Source: G965195345 sp965277775 (GTDB lineage Bacteria; Pseudomonadota; Gammaproteobacteria; CAKMZV01). Taken from it: 64,000 nucleotides of DNA. The translations under genes and the position numbers were made by a program. The notes under the pieces were generated by a model, which was given only the letters and a program-made list of their open reading frames with translations, was not told where the DNA came from and did not search any database. Location of the stretch: the NCBI GenBank assembly GCA_965277775.1, contig OZ255843.1, positions 868,001 to 932,000 of the forward strand, in the 5' to 3' direction. This document shows, piece after piece, positions 37,776-46,899 of the stretch; the stretch's first letter is position 1, and each line of letters opens with the position of its first letter.

Positions 37776-39356
37776 CTATAGACAAAGACTTGATAATCCG
37801 ATCGATTTGAATTTAAAATTGGTCAAAAATTTGCCCCTGGTGCCACCACAGCACGCGTACTCTCGCCAGATCGTCCAAGCGTACCTCCGCCAAGGGCTGT
37901 TATTAAGCGCGGCCTGTTCTGTACGCCCTTTGATAAAATTTCCCGAGCCGCCCTCATTAATTTGAGACAAGCATTGTTTATTCAATCTTTCGTTAGGTGG
38001 GTATATGAGTTGCCATTTATCATGCCCTTTTTGGTACCCCATGTTGCCTGGCATTTTGTTGGATGGGACAGAAAATCCGACGCGCTTGCCACTTGGAACG
38101 TCTTCCATTAATAGACTATTGGCTCTGTATGCAATTAAAGCGGCGTTGTTTGTATCGTTTAAATTAAAACCCCAGCCGTTTCTTGGATACACATTGCCCC
38201 AGCGAACCCCACCTGCACCAAGGGCATGGGTAAAATCGGTTGGGGATTTGGGGATATATAAGATTTTTGCTGCATGGTCCCAATCGACGAATGGAAACCC
38301 TAATCGCCATTTCCAAAATTCATTTGTCGACGAATAATAGGGTTTTAATGGTGTGATCGGGCTCGGGCACAAAGCTCTATCAAAATTCAAACCATAGCCC
38401 ACTGGACCTGAAATTTCTAATAGCTTTAAAACAGCCCCTGAAGGGGTTAAAGAAAATATATCCTTAGCTTTTACTACGCTGTTGTTCATGACTGCTAAAT
38501 CCTCTTTTATGTTTTTAGTCGTTCGAGGTATTTCACTGATTTTTTTAATCTGATTAACAGAGGCATCAAAATCAAGTCGTTTCTTGATGTCGTCACTAGA
38601 AGCAATTTGACTGGCCTTTTGAAGATTTTCTTGGTCATTGCGAATGTCTAATTCTACAAGCTTAGGTTGTTTAGATTTCCGCCACTCTTCTATGGTTCTG
38701 GGCACTTTATAGCGTTTCAAGTCGGTCATATTCAATGGCGGAATCGAAACATCTAAATTTGGAGATTGATCGCTCTGACTGGGCGTTGATGAAGACGGTT
38801 TGGGGGATTCTTTGGCACATTGATTGCACGTCCAAGACCGACCTTTGATGGTTTGAGAAAGATAATCGGCCATAACAGAATTAGGGTGACCAATAATAGT
38901 CGCTTCTTTTAAGACCAGTTGTTGTTTTGAGCTGTAGCTGCTTGCATAATTAGCGCCTCTGAGCGCTTGTCCGCCCAAATTTTGAACGAATCGATCCAAA
39001 CTTCTTTTCTGATTTTTTCCAACAACATTTGCCCATTGAGTCCAGGGTTCATCTCCTAAATGATCATAAACTTGAACGAGAAGATCTGGATTCCTATGCC
39101 TAATTTGAGGGCTTAAAAGCACTTCGATTCTTTTTATGATTGGCGTGTTCCAACATTTATTCAAAAAGCAAACTCTATGATAATGCGTAATGTAGTGTAT
39201 GCAAACGCCTTCTAAGCAATAATTGAGGCACGCTTTAGTATTTGACAGAGTCTGTTTGGTGAGTTCAACGGAATTAAACCCAGTATCTTTATTTTTATCT
39301 AATGCCCATGCCTGGCAATAAAAAAAGAGAATCAACAAAAAACCAAACCGCATCAT
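37776..39356 (-). CDS. Integrating conjugative element protein, TIGR03756 family (TraU-like)
   Basis: 526 aa with a signal peptide (FGFLLILFFYCQAWA). A Cys-rich N-terminal region (CLNYCLEGVCIHYI, CFLNKCWNTP) and a C-terminal part with GYGLNFDRALCPSPITPLKPYYSS and WREYACCGG fit the TraU-like family. Between them is a Ser/Pro/Gln-rich and charged stretch (about residues 180-300) that looks like an insertion, making it longer than I expect for this family. Its ATG overlaps the upstream stop by four bases. Confidence 0.8.
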   Translation of the reverse strand: MMRFGFLLILFFYCQAWALDKNKDTGFNSVELTKQTLSNTKACLNYCLEGVCIHYITHYHRVCFLNKCWNTPIIKRIEVLLSPQIRHRNPDLLVQVYDHLGDEPWTQWANVVGKNQKRSLDRFVQNLGGQALRGANYASSYSSKQQLVLKEATIIGHPNSVMADYLSQTIKGRSWTCNQCAKESPKPSSSTPSQSDQSPNLDVSIPPLNMTDLKRYKVPRTIEEWRKSKQPKLVELDIRNDQENLQKASQIASSDDIKKRLDFDASVNQIKKISEIPRTTKNIKEDLAVMNNSVVKAKDIFSLTPSGAVLKLLEISGPVGYGLNFDRALCPSPITPLKPYYSSTNEFWKWRLGFPFVDWDHAAKILYIPKSPTDFTHALGAGGVRWGNVYPRNGWGFNLNDTNNAALIAYRANSLLMEDVPSGKRVGFSVPSNKMPGNMGYQKGHDKWQLIYPPNERLNKQCLSQINEGGSGNFIKGRTEQAALNNSPWRRYAWTIWREYACCGGTRGKFLTNFKFKSIGLSSLCL

Positions 39357-39817
39357 TGCGTCAATCCTCTGTTTTTAATACGATTCTTAACTATTTGATC
39401 GACATTGTTTGAATAATAGATTTTGTCACGATCAACCATGATTGCAGGAAATCGATTAATATTGAACTGGGTGGCTAAAATCTGTCCAGAATAAGATCGT
39501 TGCAGTCTTAGCAATTGCTTTTTGTCAATGCTTTGAATTTTTCTTTGTAGTTGCCCGAAAAGCCTTTTTTCTAAATTTTTGGCGAGTACTGCTTGTTGAT
39601 TTTTATCTTTAGGAATATTTTGCGGAAGTGGCGCGGATGTACTTAATTTCTCAGCAAGTATGGCACTGGCATCTAACCAATAGTAAACGATATTATGGGC
39701 ACGTGCGGTTGCATCACTGATAACAATGGTATGTTTGCTTAAGGCAAATACCTCAATGGTCTTTGCTTGGGCTATATCCGCCATTAAGAGAATGACAATG
39801 AGTCCCAACAATCTCAT
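39353..39817 (-). CDS. Integrating conjugative element protein, TIGR03757 family
   Basis: 154 aa. Signal peptide LLGLIVILLMADIAQA, then KTIEVFALSKHTIVISDATA and the typical closing segment RFPAIMVDRDKIYYSNNVDQIVK, which resembles a TrbC/thioredoxin-like fold. Periplasmic. The gene lies between TraC and the TraU-like gene with four-base overlaps on both sides. Confidence 0.82.
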   Translation of the reverse strand: MRLLGLIVILLMADIAQAKTIEVFALSKHTIVISDATARAHNIVYYWLDASAILAEKLSTSAPLPQNIPKDKNQQAVLAKNLEKRLFGQLQRKIQSIDKKQLLRLQRSYSGQILATQFNINRFPAIMVDRDKIYYSNNVDQIVKNRIKNRGLTQ

Positions 39818-42513
39818 ACTATGCCTCGCTCTTTAACCATCTCGTCAGCAATCTGATAAATTGCTTCTATTGGCGGAATATTTTTTGATTCACAACGATC
39901 ACTAATTGCTTTTAATTCATCACCTTCCGTCCCAGAGAGCACCAGAGGCAACACAGGGAGTACAACACGAAACATATCAGCCATGCCCTGATCACGATTT
40001 ATTAGAACCCCTTCGGTATATTTACCGCGCTCTTTCCGTGCGGTTGTGATCAATTCATTCGTCTCTGTAGGCAGTTTAACAAATCGATTAAAATCAGATA
40101 CTTCACCATCTGCTAAATTTATGAGCCAATACCATTCGGCCATTGAGATCATTTTTGCTGATTTTTCAGGATAGTCTTCCATGTTTTGGGTGGCTTGGAT
40201 GAGCCAAATCCACAGTTTTCTCCATGTTTTGGCCCCAAAGACAACGGGTTCGGCAATGGTTGGATTTGTGGTAATCACATGTCCTTCATCAATATAAACG
40301 AAGGTGTGTTCACCATCAAAACGGCAAGCTTCTCCTAACCCAGTTATTTGGTGCATTAAACCGATGACCATCACCGCAAGTGCATCCTTGTAAACTTCAC
40401 TTGTCAACATACCCATATCTATAAATGTGGCATCTGCAACCTCCCAAGGCTCTCCTGGTTGATTGAACAGTTGCCCACGCAATTCTTTAGTCCAAAGCGA
40501 CATGGCATCTGACATGGCATGCAAAATTTCTTTACGTTTTTCTGAGTGTTCTGCTTCAGCTTTATCCGCCAACGAATCAGCTATGTCTTGGGGTAGGAAA
40601 TACTCCTTACCAGACTCAACACACTTTATTAATGCGACTTCGACCGCAAGATAAAGGGCTAATTGATTTTCCCGAGTGAGCAATCTTTTTTGTTCTGCTT
40701 CAGAAGCACCAGAGACCATCAAAAAAACCAGTTGCATGATTTCACCAGTGAAGTCACGTTCATCATCTTCAGACGGCTGTAAGGGATTGTTCTCGTCTAA
40801 GGTTTTCTGCGTTTTCAACTTGCCGATTGATTCACGAGATTTAATTTCTTCATACGCCTTTTTAAAATTGGCAAATATTGGAATGGGTTTTAATTCAGAT
40901 TTTGAATATTTAATGCGGTTAACGCTGAAGCCCTTGTCTTGCAAATACATTGCAGTCCAGCGCATTGAATCCCCTTTTTCAATGACAAAAAGACGACATT
41001 TGTAAATGGCCATTTTGAACAGAATGTCATAGTTCAAAAAGACTGATTTGCCTGCGCCTGTTGGGCCAAAAATCAATCCATGGCCAACGCGCGATCGATC
41101 TTTTAAAACATCAACAGTATAGGGTTCACCCGCGCGATTGTATAGAATAATACCTGGATGACCTGTGCCCACACTTCGACCATACAAGGGTAGTAGCCGG
41201 GCAATGTCTAATGAATAGGTCCAGGCACTTCGACGCGCAATGTCATTATCAAAGGCTTCGTTATATGCCATCGGTAGCATACGTACAAATAAATCTTTAG
41301 CCAGCAGGTCATAGGACGGTTCAATTGGCTCTAAACCCATAGACCTCATTTGAGCCAATGCCGAAATGAGCCTATCATCTAATGTTGTGTGATTAGACGC
41401 TCGAATATAGGTTCCAACAAAGAAGGAATACAACCGCTCACCATTGCCCAAGTTATGTTTGGCTTCTACGGCTTGCTCTTTTCTAGTTGCCTGTTCTGAT
41501 GATAGGCCTTTGCCACTCTCAGCTATGCGTTCAACTTGAGAACGAATCATATTCTGATTATCAAAGACGATTGTCATTGCTAGGATTGATCCATAAGGCA
41601 TTTTGTCCCAAACACAGAATGTTGACTGAGTTGAATCTTTTAAATCAGCTGTCACTCGACCCGCTCGAGGTTTAAATTGAATCGGTTGGCATGAAATAAA
41701 TCGTTGTAACTGCCCAGTGAATATGAAGTTATTCTCATCCGTCACATCATTTAAAGGCGGTGCGACCAGTACCCTTCTTGCCAAATCATAACCATAGGGT
41801 TTATCTTTACTATGATTGAGTTGATTTAATAGATCGTATCCATCATCACACCCAATTGGGTGAGGCGCAAACCAAGGTAATAACCATGCCTCTATTGCTT
41901 TATCATCCATGACCGTCGCTTTTATGCTTACACTACTGAACGCAGAAATAATATTTTTGCGAGTCGTTGATAAGATTTCCACTGGAGAACGTTTAGTGCC
42001 CTTGCCTTTAAACCAATTTTGCGCCTCACTAAAATTTCGATATAAACAAACCCGTACTTTTCTAATCTGAGTTCGCCACTCTGTCTCAGCAAACACATCT
42101 CTAAAAAGTCCCTGAGGTTGACTGGCTTGACGCAAATGAGCATCCAGTAGTTGAATGAATGAAATAGCGTGAGGATGATCTTTAATTTTCGGATCTACAT
42201 GCCTTTTTAATGCAGGAATGAGCGCTTGTACCGGTTCATCTTGCAGAAAAACTTGCATGATCCATGGATTTTTAGTCTCTTGAGGAATGGTGTTGAGCAT
42301 TTTTTGGAGCAAACCTGCATATCCTTCAAGTGTTTCCTCAGTCTTACCTTGAGCATTGATCATGCTCAGCTCAAGCATCAGTCCGACCGATTTACCATCA
42401 TGAAATAATAAGGCTTCATATTCTTCGTTGTATTCTTTAAAGGGCAAAAAATCGCCAAATGAAGCATCTGGCCCTTTATAAATTTGCTTAATTTGAGTTT
42501 TCGTTAATGGCAT
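39814..42513 (-). CDS. traC: Conjugative T4SS ATPase TraC (VirB4 family, TIGR03744)
   Basis: 899 aa. Walker A FGPTGAGKSVFLNYD at about residue 484 and Walker B in TFVYIDEGHVI, the classic VirB4 DEGH-type motif. The N-terminal half (FKEYNEEYEALLFHDGKS onward) is the TraC/VirB4 N domain. It powers pilus assembly and substrate transfer at the inner membrane. Last of the strictly conserved ATPases; TraD is in the neighbouring operon. Confidence 0.94.
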   Translation of the reverse strand: MPLTKTQIKQIYKGPDASFGDFLPFKEYNEEYEALLFHDGKSVGLMLELSMINAQGKTEETLEGYAGLLQKMLNTIPQETKNPWIMQVFLQDEPVQALIPALKRHVDPKIKDHPHAISFIQLLDAHLRQASQPQGLFRDVFAETEWRTQIRKVRVCLYRNFSEAQNWFKGKGTKRSPVEILSTTRKNIISAFSSVSIKATVMDDKAIEAWLLPWFAPHPIGCDDGYDLLNQLNHSKDKPYGYDLARRVLVAPPLNDVTDENNFIFTGQLQRFISCQPIQFKPRAGRVTADLKDSTQSTFCVWDKMPYGSILAMTIVFDNQNMIRSQVERIAESGKGLSSEQATRKEQAVEAKHNLGNGERLYSFFVGTYIRASNHTTLDDRLISALAQMRSMGLEPIEPSYDLLAKDLFVRMLPMAYNEAFDNDIARRSAWTYSLDIARLLPLYGRSVGTGHPGIILYNRAGEPYTVDVLKDRSRVGHGLIFGPTGAGKSVFLNYDILFKMAIYKCRLFVIEKGDSMRWTAMYLQDKGFSVNRIKYSKSELKPIPIFANFKKAYEEIKSRESIGKLKTQKTLDENNPLQPSEDDERDFTGEIMQLVFLMVSGASEAEQKRLLTRENQLALYLAVEVALIKCVESGKEYFLPQDIADSLADKAEAEHSEKRKEILHAMSDAMSLWTKELRGQLFNQPGEPWEVADATFIDMGMLTSEVYKDALAVMVIGLMHQITGLGEACRFDGEHTFVYIDEGHVITTNPTIAEPVVFGAKTWRKLWIWLIQATQNMEDYPEKSAKMISMAEWYWLINLADGEVSDFNRFVKLPTETNELITTARKERGKYTEGVLINRDQGMADMFRVVLPVLPLVLSGTEGDELKAISDRCESKNIPPIEAIYQIADEMVKERGIV

Positions 42514-42516
42514 GGA

Positions 42517-42861
42517 TTAAGGTATATAGACAGGATGATCGGGATACATCCGAAAGGCTGTGTAATAACCCGGCACATAGATTCCCTGCGCAGATAAATG
42601 TGGCGCGACATACATGATTAGTCTTGGGTTCGGTTTTTCGGGAAACAGCAAATCTTGCTCATTTAGAAGATTTCGCATTACATTGGAATGTTTCATTTCT
42701 TCCCTTTTTGATTGGGGCACTGTATCCTTAGCATCCACGATGGCATGTTCTTTTACCACTTGAGCAATGGTCGGGCCTTTATCACGTGGCAATTCTTGCG
42801 AAGCGCACCCGTGGGTCATCACGCCCAAGCTAATCCAAATCAAAAGGGGTAATATTTTCAT
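42517..42861 (-). CDS. Integrating conjugative element lipoprotein, TIGR03751 family
   Basis: 114 aa from the ATG at 42861 (an ATG at 42876 would add five residues). Signal peptide with lipobox VMTHGC. The C-terminal stretch LFPEKPNPRLIMYVAPHLSAQGIYVPGYYTAFRMYP is highly typical of the family. Probably the outer-membrane-linked core lipoprotein, analogous in position to TraV/VirB7. Overlaps TIGR03752 by 32 bases. Confidence 0.83.
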   Translation of the reverse strand: MKILPLLIWISLGVMTHGCASQELPRDKGPTIAQVVKEHAIVDAKDTVPQSKREEMKHSNVMRNLLNEQDLLFPEKPNPRLIMYVAPHLSAQGIYVPGYYTAFRMYPDHPVYIP

Positions 42862-44179
42862 GTGCGGTTTTTCCATAAACAGTCAATCGGCCCGTTGGGG
42901 GGTAATCGATAGAAATTTCTCGTGTAAGCTCAATCGTTATGGGTGTTCCAGATTGAATATAGACTAAGTCAAACGCTTGGGCTATCCTGCGTTGTAAATC
43001 CTCACCGTATGCATTTAAAGCCCCTCCTACAAATCCAGCGGCCGCTGCATTACCTGCTCTATTTGGATCAATGTTTTCTATGGAATTGCCATTATTGTCA
43101 ATCGTTGTATTTATGTTGGATTGCCGAGCAACATTTGTGGCAGCTTCTAATCCTCCAACGATGGCACGATCCGTCACATAATCGCGACTGTTGCTGATTA
43201 ACTCACCTGGCAAACATCGTTCACCCCAGGCATTAGATATGTAGCCAAACCCAGATCCAATACTCACCCCGCCCGTTAAATCTGATGTAACACTATTAGA
43301 TTGCGCCGATGCTGTAAGAATACGACCATCTGTAAATACAAAGGTTACGGAATCGACTATCCCGTATAGGCACGATTGTGAACCCACGCCTAGCGCTATG
43401 CCACCCCAAACAATGTTTTTCAAACCTGCTGGATACTGATGCTCACTCAACACACCGAGTTTGGTGCTGACAAGTTTGAATCTGATTCGGTTAAAAACCT
43501 GATTGTTTATATTAGGCACGACCCCGATGATGGCACCGCTGGCTACGTTATGCGTTAGTTGATCGTTAACAGGGAGTGTAAAAAAAGGAATAGATTGGGG
43601 CGATTCGGTATTTGTTTCAGTGGCGGTCTCTTGGCTAATCACTTTAGATTCACTACCCGACACATTGGTAAAATTAAATAAATCAGAATCTTCAGGAGTG
43701 ATCTGTGCCACCGAATCTACACGCACACCGACCACTGTATATTCAGGTTGGTTTTGCGATTGGCTAGTCGTAGAGCGTTTTAAATCATTTCCATCCTGAA
43801 CAGCCGTTATTTCAATAGCGGGATATTCATAATTTTGAAGGATGGATAATTGATCCTCAAGCGCATTCAATTTATTTAGAATTTGGGCTTCTTTGGTTGA
43901 TTTTTGAGAATCATCGTTTATTTGTGCCTGTAGCGAATCAATGGTGTTTTGTAATACCTTTAGTTTGGTATTTTGTTCTTGATTCTGTCCAGCCAATGTC
44001 TCAATACTCTCTAGTGCAGTAACGTTCAAATTCCCTCCGTCATTTCCCGCTGGGATGGTTGAAATAGTTTGATCTGTCAAAGTCTGAGAGACTTGAGGTG
44101 AGTCATTTCCAAATTTAAGATAAATAACCAAAATAGCCAAAATCGCAATGATTATTATCGGCAGGCGTTTAGACTTCAT
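42830..44179 (-). CDS. Integrating conjugative element protein, TIGR03752 family (TraB/VirB10-like)
   Basis: 449 aa. One N-terminal membrane helix (PIIIIAILAILVIYLKF), then a coiled coil (about residues 55-115, KVLQNTIDSLQAQINDD...). The periplasmic C-terminal domain contains FRIRFKLVSTK-like beta structure and NIVWGGIALGVGSQSCLYG. Architecture matches the VirB10-type scaffold spanning inner to outer membrane. Four-base overlap with the preceding gene. Confidence 0.82.
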   Translation of the reverse strand: MKSKRLPIIIIAILAILVIYLKFGNDSPQVSQTLTDQTISTIPAGNDGGNLNVTALESIETLAGQNQEQNTKLKVLQNTIDSLQAQINDDSQKSTKEAQILNKLNALEDQLSILQNYEYPAIEITAVQDGNDLKRSTTSQSQNQPEYTVVGVRVDSVAQITPEDSDLFNFTNVSGSESKVISQETATETNTESPQSIPFFTLPVNDQLTHNVASGAIIGVVPNINNQVFNRIRFKLVSTKLGVLSEHQYPAGLKNIVWGGIALGVGSQSCLYGIVDSVTFVFTDGRILTASAQSNSVTSDLTGGVSIGSGFGYISNAWGERCLPGELISNSRDYVTDRAIVGGLEAATNVARQSNINTTIDNNGNSIENIDPNRAGNAAAAGFVGGALNAYGEDLQRRIAQAFDLVYIQSGTPITIELTREISIDYPPTGRLTVYGKTAHENITPFDLD

Positions 44180-44964
44180 TTCAATGACTCTTGCAGTGGA
44201 AGCGCACTAATGATAAAAGCATGGGCAATGTCCCTATATTGACTCGCACCGGCTTGGTATAGAATTGTTGGAAATATCGTGGCTGACAAATAACGTGCAA
44301 ATAGTGTTTTGTGCACCTCTATGGGCATTTTACTCAATGATTTATTCCGCAACTTTACGATAGAAAGATAACGGCTGCCCTTAGGCGTTCGCACGACCCA
44401 TTGCTTAATATGGGTGGTTTCAATCCTCGAGTCTCGCACAACATCAATACTGGCATTGGTATTTTTAACCAAACTGATATTGGGGATAATTGGCAAATTT
44501 TCTAATGCGCCATAAACATGTATAGCCGCATAACGGATCAGATTGGCATAAGTGATTGGCACTGAAGATGATGGCGATGCATGCTGTTGGGGGCTTACAT
44601 CGTCCGCTTCCACAATAACTAATGGTTCATCTGCAAGAATTGAGTTACCAACCTGTATGTCCATGAGATAGGTTGATCCATTATTTTGTTTAACAATGGC
44701 TCTGACTGTTGCTGGTTGATCGGTCAAAGCCGTCATGTAAATTGAACGATTTAGGTAGGTTACGCTGAAATTTTTAGCTATATCAACAGGGAGTAAAAGA
44801 TTGGCCGCAGAGGCCGTGTCTATCCTTCGCTCAATACCCTTTTTAAGATGCAGAGGAATGGGTGACTTATTCCATACATGGGTTTGAGCCTGAACGTGGT
44901 TTGCCATAGAGCTACTTATTAGTGCTACTAGAACGAGTGATTTTCTCAATTGCATCAATTTCAA
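44176..44964 (-). CDS. Integrating conjugative element protein, TIGR03749 family (TraK-like)
   Basis: 262 aa. Signal peptide LVLVALISSSMANHVQA, then the family opening WNKSPIPLHLKKGIERRIDTASAANLLLP. Corresponds in position to TraK/VirB9, a secretin-like periplasmic partner of the VirB10 homologue. Its start overlaps the upstream gene by 53 bases, which is long, but the signal peptide supports it. Confidence 0.82.
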   Translation of the reverse strand: MKLMQLRKSLVLVALISSSMANHVQAQTHVWNKSPIPLHLKKGIERRIDTASAANLLLPVDIAKNFSVTYLNRSIYMTALTDQPATVRAIVKQNNGSTYLMDIQVGNSILADEPLVIVEADDVSPQQHASPSSSVPITYANLIRYAAIHVYGALENLPIIPNISLVKNTNASIDVVRDSRIETTHIKQWVVRTPKGSRYLSIVKLRNKSLSKMPIEVHKTLFARYLSATIFPTILYQAGASQYRDIAHAFIISALPLQESLK

Positions 44965-45535
44965 GCCCCCACGGGTTGATGGTCAGTGGTAAATCCGATA
45001 AGATTACGCGGAATGTATAGGTGATTGTTTCATCAATGATGGGTACACTTTGACTACCAAAATACTCGGTAACCTGCATGGGTAAGGTCACCCTCCAATC
45101 ACCGTTAGCATCAAGAATAGCGTACTGTGAGATACGATTTATTGGAATCCTTAGAGGGGACGAAGAGCGAACTTTATTGTTCAGTGATGAACCTCTTTTT
45201 TTGTAATCAGCGTTCAACCAAATTCTAAACCTTTGGCTGAATAAGCCCCTAAGGTGCTGTGCGTTTTTTCGATAATCAACAGCCCCATCATCTAACCAGG
45301 TATAAAGTACTGGTATCCAATAGGCAACAAAAGCATACACCCCTTCTGCCGTTGCCCGTTGAGCGGCGTTAAAGGTACTTGTTTTGGATAAATCTGGTGC
45401 AATATTGACACGAATTTCACGAGGGATTTGGGCATAGCTAAATGCATACACCCCCAACAAACTAACAAGAATGACAACCATTAGGATCAGACCAATAATG
45501 ATTTTTCTATAGAGATCATTAATATTACTAAACAT
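44912..45535 (-). CDS. Integrating conjugative element protein, TIGR03746 family (TraE-like)
   Basis: 207 aa from an ATG forming a TGATG overlap with the preceding stop at 45535. Single N-terminal helix (IIIGLILMVVILVSLLGVYAFS), followed by IPREIRVNIAPDLSKTS and the periplasmic domain. Occupies the place of TraE/VirB8. Confidence 0.85.
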   Translation of the reverse strand: MFSNINDLYRKIIIGLILMVVILVSLLGVYAFSYAQIPREIRVNIAPDLSKTSTFNAAQRATAEGVYAFVAYWIPVLYTWLDDGAVDYRKNAQHLRGLFSQRFRIWLNADYKKRGSSLNNKVRSSSPLRIPINRISQYAILDANGDWRVTLPMQVTEYFGSQSVPIIDETITYTFRVILSDLPLTINPWGLEIDAIEKITRSSSTNK

Positions 45536-45885
45536 CAAATGCCTCGCCGAATGCCCCAACGTTTTATATTTTTGATGAATAGCTTGGGCTTGATTTTCTG
45601 GAGCAAGAGATGTCTATAGTAACCTTCTGGACGTTCAACCTTGTAAACAGCATAGATCTTTGACAGTTTAAATGTGCCAACCAAGGCACCCATACAAAAT
45701 CCTATTGCGCCGACAATCGCGTAAGGATTAACAGGCAATTCAAAAAAGGTGCTGACAATTGCCGAGAGAATGACAAATATAAAACAGCCGAATGCCCCTG
45801 AAATGATGGTGATGGCACCAAGTTCTTCAGCCGAGCAATGATTAAAGATTACGGTTGTTTTTTTAAGCAGATGACTTTGTGGCAT
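45535..45885 (-). CDS. Integrating conjugative element protein, TIGR03750 family (TraL-like)
   Basis: 116 aa from the ATG at 45885. Two adjacent hydrophobic helices (AITIISGAFGCFIFVILSAI and YAIVGAIGFCMGALVG), then KVERPEGYYRHLLLQKI, the family hallmark (RPxGY region). Inner membrane. An upstream ATG at 45903 is possible but lies inside the preceding gene. Confidence 0.82.
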   Translation of the reverse strand: MPQSHLLKKTTVIFNHCSAEELGAITIISGAFGCFIFVILSAIVSTFFELPVNPYAIVGAIGFCMGALVGTFKLSKIYAVYKVERPEGYYRHLLLQKIKPKLFIKNIKRWGIRRGI

Positions 45886-45889
45886 TAAT

Positions 45890-46264
45890 TCAAAGGTAAG
45901 CAATCAAATACGAATAGCCCGCATAGGCCGTCCCCGCTACAGCCACAATGAGAATAACACCGATGACTGTGGATGTCATAAATTGGCTGAGGCTAATCTT
46001 TTTAACCATCAATTCGTTATATTTTTCAATCACGCCTGTTACCACCGAATAGAGTGCACCTGCGATGATGAGAACGACCACTATGATTAATATGGTTTTT
46101 AAACCACCACTGATCTTACCCTTGGCATCTACCCCATTTCCAATATCAATTGGAATGATGTCCTTTGGGTCTGAAACATCTACAACAGCATACGCCGATT
46201 CAATATAAAAAATGCTCAGTACAAGACTGAAAATAAAAAATATCCATGAAATTTTAAGTTGCAT
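45890..46264 (-). CDS. Integrating conjugative element membrane protein, TIGR03745 family
   Basis: 124 aa. Signal-like N terminus (FFIFSLVLSIFYIESAYA), then two hydrophobic helices (TILIIVVVLIIAGALYSVV and TVIGVILIVAVAGTAYAGYSYL). Two helices after a cleavable leader resemble conjugative pilins; the family may supply the pilus subunit (inference). Confidence 0.8.
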   Translation of the reverse strand: MQLKISWIFFIFSLVLSIFYIESAYAVVDVSDPKDIIPIDIGNGVDAKGKISGGLKTILIIVVVLIIAGALYSVVTGVIEKYNELMVKKISLSQFMTSTVIGVILIVAVAGTAYAGYSYLIAYL

Positions 46265-46274
46265 GAGAGCTCTC

Positions 46275-46502
46275 CTATGCGTTAGATGTGAAGTGCGTGT
46301 TAAAAGCGTAAAGAAATGTAAATACGACCACAGCTAAAATAACAATGGTCGCAATATTAGATAGAAATTTTGAGGGACTGATGCTTGCATCATTAAAGGC
46401 TTTGTACGAGCTGATCGTCATTGAAAGACCCCATCCAATAAACATAAGAAATACGCCTACTGAGATCATCTTACCAAACCAAATTGCTTCAAAATCAATC
46501 AT
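46275..46502 (-). CDS. Integrating conjugative element membrane protein, TIGR03758 family
   Basis: 75 aa. Two helices (MISVGVFLMFIGWGLSMTI and IATIVILAVVVFTFLYAF) joined by SSYKAFNDASISPSKFL. Starts within the last codons of the RAQPRD gene. Position and size match the GI-type order. Confidence 0.8.
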   Translation of the reverse strand: MIDFEAIWFGKMISVGVFLMFIGWGLSMTISSYKAFNDASISPSKFLSNIATIVILAVVVFTFLYAFNTHFTSNA

Positions 46503-46789
46503 TGGGCATAGTTCAAATTAAGTGAATTTAAGGTGCGAGGTTCGGTGCGAACGTCATCAATGTACTCACGAATGCCCGAGTCTATAAGTAACAGGTCAGA
46601 TTTGAGCGAGTCAAAATCGAATTGACGCTGTGTCTGATCTGTTTTTGCTGCCTGCGAAAACTGGTTCACTCTTTGAACAAGTTGATAAATGTCTTTTCTC
46701 AGAAAATTAAGATTTTCTTGAGTGCCTGCATGCGCAATAAACGCGAAACATGTAAGCATAACCAATAATAAAAGTCGTCGTATAGTCAT
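46499..46789 (-). CDS. RAQPRD-family integrative conjugative element protein
   Basis: 96 aa, signal peptide LLLLVMLTCFAFIAHA. The family's C-terminal RAQPRD signature appears as RTEPRTLNSLNLNYAQ, preceded by FDSLKSDLLLIDSGIREYIDD. First gene of operon A. There is no Shine-Dalgarno sequence: the ATG at 46789 is only seven bases after a TATAGT -10 box, so the mRNA is probably leaderless. Confidence 0.85.
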   Translation of the reverse strand: MTIRRLLLLVMLTCFAFIAHAGTQENLNFLRKDIYQLVQRVNQFSQAAKTDQTQRQFDFDSLKSDLLLIDSGIREYIDDVRTEPRTLNSLNLNYAQ

Positions 46790-46796
46790 GCTGAGT

Positions 46797-46845
46797 ACTA
46801 TACGATTTTGAAAATGTAGAAACTAAAACATCAATGTTTCAGTTT
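46797..46845 (-). promoter_or_regulatory. Operon A promoter with 26-bp palindromic operator
   Basis: Palindrome at 46820-46845: AAACTGAAACAT, TG, ATGTTTTAGTTT on the minus strand (11 of 12 positions symmetrical). Its end is 17 bp from the -10 box TATAGT (46802-46797). The palindrome covers the -35 position, where no good -35 hexamer exists. The same arrangement precedes operons B and C. Confidence 0.8.
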
Positions 46846-46899
46846 AACTTTGCCGTTCTTCTACCCAAGCAAAATTCTGAAAAATTGAAAAAATCATGC

